The notes under the pieces are model-generated. The model was not told where the DNA came from and did not search any database. It worked only from the letters and a program-made list of their open reading frames with translations. Source: JAEZKC01 sp046538945 (GTDB lineage Bacteria; Fibrobacterota; Chitinivibrionia; Chitinivibrionales; Chitinispirillaceae). From it: 15,766 bases of DNA. Positions within the stretch are counted from its first letter, which is position 1, and each line of letters begins with the position of its first letter. Both the position numbers and the translations under genes were made by a program. The DNA lies in assembly GCA_046538945.1 (NCBI GenBank), contig JBKHHW010000071.1:1-15766 (forward strand), read 5' to 3'. This document shows positions 13,144 to 15,766 of the stretch, in pieces.

Positions 13144-14304
13144 TCAGAAGGCCACATTCCTCTCTGTGCTTACAGATCCGGCAAAGGCCTTGGCAGTGGC
13201 ATATTTGTTCCGTTCCTTCCATTCAGGCAGTATCTTTTTCTCTCCTCCAACCGGGCCGCCGATCACCGCGAGTTGATGATTCAGATTGGGTCGGGTAGCG
13301 GAGTTTTGCAAAGGAAGACTCTTTTTGAGAACGGCCCCCGCAGCACGGAGAATCTGCTCCCTTGACTCCCTGGTGTTTGGAACAGTGCAGCCGGCCGCAC
13401 TGAAATGACCTCCCCCCCCGAACTTCTCGGCCAGCGCTGCCACGTCGATCCCCTCTCTGGATCTGAAACTCACCCTCAGAAACGGAGTGTCCTTCTCTCT
13501 GAAAAGAACTGCAAGTTTCACTCCATTCATGGCCCTTAGCTTCTCGACCACCGGGTCCCCGTCCGCTTCCCTCGCCCCCACCTTCTGCAGATCCCCGCGG
13601 GTCAGAAACGAGTGCACCAGCTGGCCGGACTGGGAGAAACTGCAGCGGGAAAGACATATCCCCCCGAGCAGTTCCGTCTCCCTGCTGCTGACCCAGTACA
13701 CCGATTCGGCCACCCTTGAGAACTCAACCCCCGTTCTGAGCAGCTCCGCACAGATTTCGAAAGTCTGCGGCCTCAGCCCCGGAAGCCGGAAAGAGTTGGT
13801 TTCGACAATGATGGAGGTGAGGATGTTCTGGGCGATTTCCCGGGTGACTGTCACCCCCAGCTCCTCCAGCAGAAAGTACACCAGTTCGCCGGCACAGGAG
13901 GCCTCCTCATCCACCATGGAATAGTCCCCGAATGAGGAACGGCTACTGTGATGATCTATCTCCAGAATTCTCCCCGCCCTGCGGAATGCACCGAAAGCAG
14001 CTCCCACCATCTCCCTGCTTCCGCAATCCACCGCCACCGCCAGATCAACCCGCCCGCTCAGTGTCCGCACCACCCGGTCCATCCCCGGAAGGTCCCTGTA
14101 CCGGGATGGTATCTCGTCCTCGCAGAGCATGTGCACTTGCTTGCCCAGACTCTCAAGCCCCAGCCCCAGAGACAGCATCGCCCCCAATGAATCTCCGTCG
14201 GGATTCTTGTGTCCCGAAATCACGACCGAATGCGCACTCTCGATGCACCCCCTGATCAACTCCAAATTCTGCACCGCCCAAACCCGGCTGGCAATAGTTA
14301 TCAT
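13144..14304 (-). CDS. DHH/DHHA1 phosphoesterase (NrnA-like oligoribonuclease/pAp phosphatase family)
   Basis: A 386-residue cytoplasmic phosphoesterase. NrnA-type relatives degrade nanoRNAs (and often pAp or linear cyclic-dinucleotide products) with Mn. Motif I is GHKNPDGDS (31-39; H32, D36, D38), motif II AVDCGS (D93), motif III DHH (117-119). The fourth metal-site region reads TSIIVETNSFR (163-173), with E169 where NrnA proteins have Asp (DTGxFR). The DHHA1 domain ends with GGGGHFSAAGC (296-306). After it comes a basic tail of about 58 residues (329-386) that typical NrnA (about 310-320 residues) lacks. The start at 14304 has AAGGGA 5 nt upstream and begins the homology; an upstream in-frame extension to 14442 is low-complexity and without support. 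It precedes the DUF2267 gene and diverges from the GH130 gene. NrnA activity itself is inferred. Confidence 0.9.
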   Translation of the reverse strand: MITIASRVWAVQNLELIRGCIESAHSVVISGHKNPDGDSLGAMLSLGLGLESLGKQVHMLCEDEIPSRYRDLPGMDRVVRTLSGRVDLAVAVDCGSREMVGAAFGAFRRAGRILEIDHHSSRSSFGDYSMVDEEASCAGELVYFLLEELGVTVTREIAQNILTSIIVETNSFRLPGLRPQTFEICAELLRTGVEFSRVAESVYWVSSRETELLGGICLSRCSFSQSGQLVHSFLTRGDLQKVGAREADGDPVVEKLRAMNGVKLAVLFREKDTPFLRVSFRSREGIDVAALAEKFGGGGHFSAAGCTVPNTRESREQILRAAGAVLKKSLPLQNSATRPNLNHQLAVIGGPVGGEKKILPEWKERNKYATAKAFAGSVSTERNVAF

Positions 14305-14596
14305 AGCTGTCCCTTCGTACCTGGAATAATTGTTTTGCGCAACCCGGAGCCCCCGGCCTCGGTCTCCGCCCAAAAGAGGAGCCGCATGTATAGAGGGATA
14401 GCGAGCAATACCAGTGCCACTCCCCGGACACCCGTCCGGCACAGCGTTCCTAAGCGATTAAACAGTACGGTGCCCCCTAAGACACTGATTTGAAAGAAGC
14501 TATTATTCCCATATTGGGAAAGTCGTTTTCCCCCTTACAGGAAACTGGCCCGGTTTTTGTACTAACCCGCTTCTGCCCACCAACAAAGGAGCTTTC
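14305..14596. promoter_or_regulatory. Divergent control region between the DHH gene and the GH130 gene
   Basis: A 292-nt region without a supported gene. It holds a hairpin CCGGAC-ACCC-GTCCGG (14424-14439), with an alternative outer pairing GTGCC (14414-14418)/GGCAC (14438-14442). This would lie in the DHH transcript leader if its promoter is further upstream. A second hairpin is TTCCC-ATATT-GGGAA (14506-14520) on the GH130 side. Promoters for both directions must be here. Weak candidates exist (TTACAG with TGTACT 17 nt later on the plus strand; TATACAT on the minus strand), but none is convincing. No known riboswitch fold was recognised. Confidence 0.4.
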
Positions 14597-15718
14597 ATGG
14601 CTGAACTCACCCGTAACATAACCTTCCCCAATAATCTCAAGGCAATGGTGTCGCTCAACTCTCCCCTCATGCGCTTCCCCGGCAATCCCATCCTCACCCC
14701 CGCTCACGTGAACAGAATCTGGACCTCCCCCCCTCTCCAGGTCACCACCGTCCACAACGCCGCCCTCACCCGTATGCACAACACCTACCTCATGCTCTTC
14801 CGCTCTCACCTGCGGTGCGGAAAGAGCGTTCTGGGAGTGGCCCGAAGCAGAAACGGCCTGGAAAACTGGGAAATCGCCTACCGCCCCGCCCTCATTCCCG
14901 CCACGCCCCGGGACAACTTCGCTCCCGGACTCAAAGCCCAGGATCAGATCGAGATGGAGTCGGGCGGAGTGGAAGATCCCAGAATCACCAAACTGGACGA
15001 CACCTTCGCCATCACCTACAGCGCCTATCACGCAATAAAGAAAAACAGTGTCAGGGTGTGCCTGGCTACCACCAAGGACTTCAACAGCTTCACCCGCCAC
15101 GGCCCCATGCTGGGAAAAGAGATGCGCAACGTGGTGATTTTCCCCGAACAGATAAATGGACGCTACGCAGCCCTGTTGCGCCCCAACGATGTGACGGAGG
15201 GCGACACGGGAGGCATTTTCACCGAAATACGGCTGGGGACAAGCCCGGACTGGAGAAGCGGAGCATGGGAGATGGAAAAAGAGCCTGTCATGAGAACCGG
15301 TGCCGGTCCGAGTGCCTTTTCAGACAAGATCGGCCCCGGGGCTCCACCCATCAAAACAAAAAGAGGATGGATCTCGATCTTTCACGGGGTGAGAAGCACC
15401 ATGGACGGAAACCCCTACGTTCTGGGAGCGGCTCTTCACAATCTGGAAAACCCGTCAAAGGTACATATGTCAAGCATACCCATTCTCTTCCCGTCAAAGG
15501 CTGACTGCAGAACCGAGGAAAACCAATACGTTCACGTTCCCAATGTGGTGTTTACCTGTGCGGCACTTCGCCAGGAAGACGGAACTGTGCTTGTCTACTA
15601 CGGGGGGAACGACACGGTCATGAACTGCGCCGCCACTCACGAGGACGTTATTGCGGAATTGTGCATCCGTTACGGGCAGGATCCGAAAAGCGGGGAACTG
15701 CTTTACGGACTGGGGTAA
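14597..15718 (+). CDS. GH130 family beta-mannoside phosphorylase/hydrolase-type enzyme
   Basis: A 373-residue five-bladed beta-propeller enzyme of glycoside hydrolase family 130, which mostly phosphorolyses beta-mannosides to mannose 1-phosphate. The catalytic acid motif ESGGVEDPRI gives D127. Other family landmarks are FRSHL (68-72), VVIFPEQINGRYAALLRPN (179-197), the GPGAPPIKTKRGWISIFHGV block (246-265), YVLGAALHNLENPSKV (274-289), VPNVVFTCAALRQEDGTVLVYYGGNDTV (314-341) and a helical end (THEDVIAELC). The retained Arg, His and Tyr positions suit phosphate binding, so phosphorylase is more likely than hydrolase, but substrate (beta-1,4-mannobiose, mannosyl-glucose, N-glycan core or beta-1,2-mannan) cannot be told. 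No signal peptide, so cytoplasmic. The start has AAAGGAG 6 nt upstream. No sugar transporter or other carbohydrate gene is visible in the window. Confidence 0.92.
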   Translation: MAELTRNITFPNNLKAMVSLNSPLMRFPGNPILTPAHVNRIWTSPPLQVTTVHNAALTRMHNTYLMLFRSHLRCGKSVLGVARSRNGLENWEIAYRPALIPATPRDNFAPGLKAQDQIEMESGGVEDPRITKLDDTFAITYSAYHAIKKNSVRVCLATTKDFNSFTRHGPMLGKEMRNVVIFPEQINGRYAALLRPNDVTEGDTGGIFTEIRLGTSPDWRSGAWEMEKEPVMRTGAGPSAFSDKIGPGAPPIKTKRGWISIFHGVRSTMDGNPYVLGAALHNLENPSKVHMSSIPILFPSKADCRTEENQYVHVPNVVFTCAALRQEDGTVLVYYGGNDTVMNCAATHEDVIAELCIRYGQDPKSGELLYGLG

Positions 15719-15722
15719 CTCC

Positions 15723-15746
15723 GCCTTCTCCTGCTCTGCAGAAGGC
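15723..15746 (+). terminator. Possible terminator hairpin after the GH130 gene
   Basis: GCCTTCT (15723-15729) and AGAAGGC (15740-15746) form a 7-bp perfect stem with a 10-nt loop, 4 nt after the stop codon. The following sequence is only moderately T-rich (CTCTTTCAGCTTTT) and the window ends, so termination is possible but not certain. Confidence 0.4.
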
Positions 15747-15766
15747 TACGGCTCTTTCAGCTTTTC

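Noticed and set aside
14477..15100. Open frame of 207 codons on the minus strand across the GH130 gene
   Set aside because: It is antisense to the well-supported GH130 coding sequence, has Gly/Val/Glu-rich composition typical of a reverse-frame shadow, and lacks a recognisable domain.
1..15766. CRISPR arrays, tRNA genes, insertion sequences and attachment sites
   Set aside because: No regularly spaced repeats, no cloverleaf-like segment in the intergenic gaps (all under 300 nt), and no transposase or integrase coding were seen.

Overview
The window reads as chromosomal DNA from a Gram-negative bacterium of moderate GC content with strong AGGAGG-type ribosome binding sites. The Gram-negative call rests on type VI secretion genes (which need an outer membrane). 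The phylum cannot be fixed from the sequence. A Fibrobacterota, spirochaete or deltaproteobacterial-type genome would all fit the short RpoD-like sigma factor, the NfeD pair, the PocR-domain kinase and the GH130 enzyme, but that is only a guess. No tRNA, rRNA, CRISPR array, transposase or phage gene was seen.

Layout. (1) 55-4517, all on the minus strand: a two-gene NfeD operon (a ClpP-like membrane protease fused to NfeD, then a short NfeD protein, overlapping by 4 nt). It is followed by a metal-resistance operon made of an ArsR/SmtB-type repressor and a P1B-type Zn/Cd/Pb-exporting ATPase, with a clear inverted-repeat operator in front of the repressor. (2) 4701-5629, plus strand: a sigma-70 family gene with a near-consensus promoter and a strong terminator whose stem includes the stop codon. 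(3) 5795-10012, plus strand: a compact type VI secretion operon tssA-tssB-tssC-hcp (assembly cap protein, two sheath subunits, inner tube), bounded by terminators. It contains none of the baseplate, membrane-complex, ClpV or VgrG genes. The tssA reading frame has no ATG, GTG or TTG start; an ATT codon sits at the right distance from a perfect Shine-Dalgarno. (4) 10175-12586, plus strand: a soluble PAS-PocR-GAF histidine kinase with an unusually cysteine-rich PocR domain and a short receiver-like tail. (5) 12666-14304, minus strand: a DHH-family phosphoesterase (NrnA-like) followed by a DUF2267 gene. (6) 14597-15718, plus strand, divergent from the DHH gene: a GH130 beta-mannoside phosphorylase-type enzyme.

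How they work together. The ArsR/ATPase pair is a self-contained metal sensor and efflux unit. The NfeD pair probably acts in membrane protein quality control. The tss genes encode the contractile sheath, tube and cap of a T6SS whose remaining parts must lie elsewhere if the system works. The kinase downstream has its own upstream region and no cognate regulator in the window, so any link to the T6SS is conjecture. The most notable observations are the apparent AUU start of tssA, the isolated sheath/tube operon, the cysteine cluster in the PocR kinase, and a conserved Asp replaced by Glu together with a C-terminal tail in the DHH protein.
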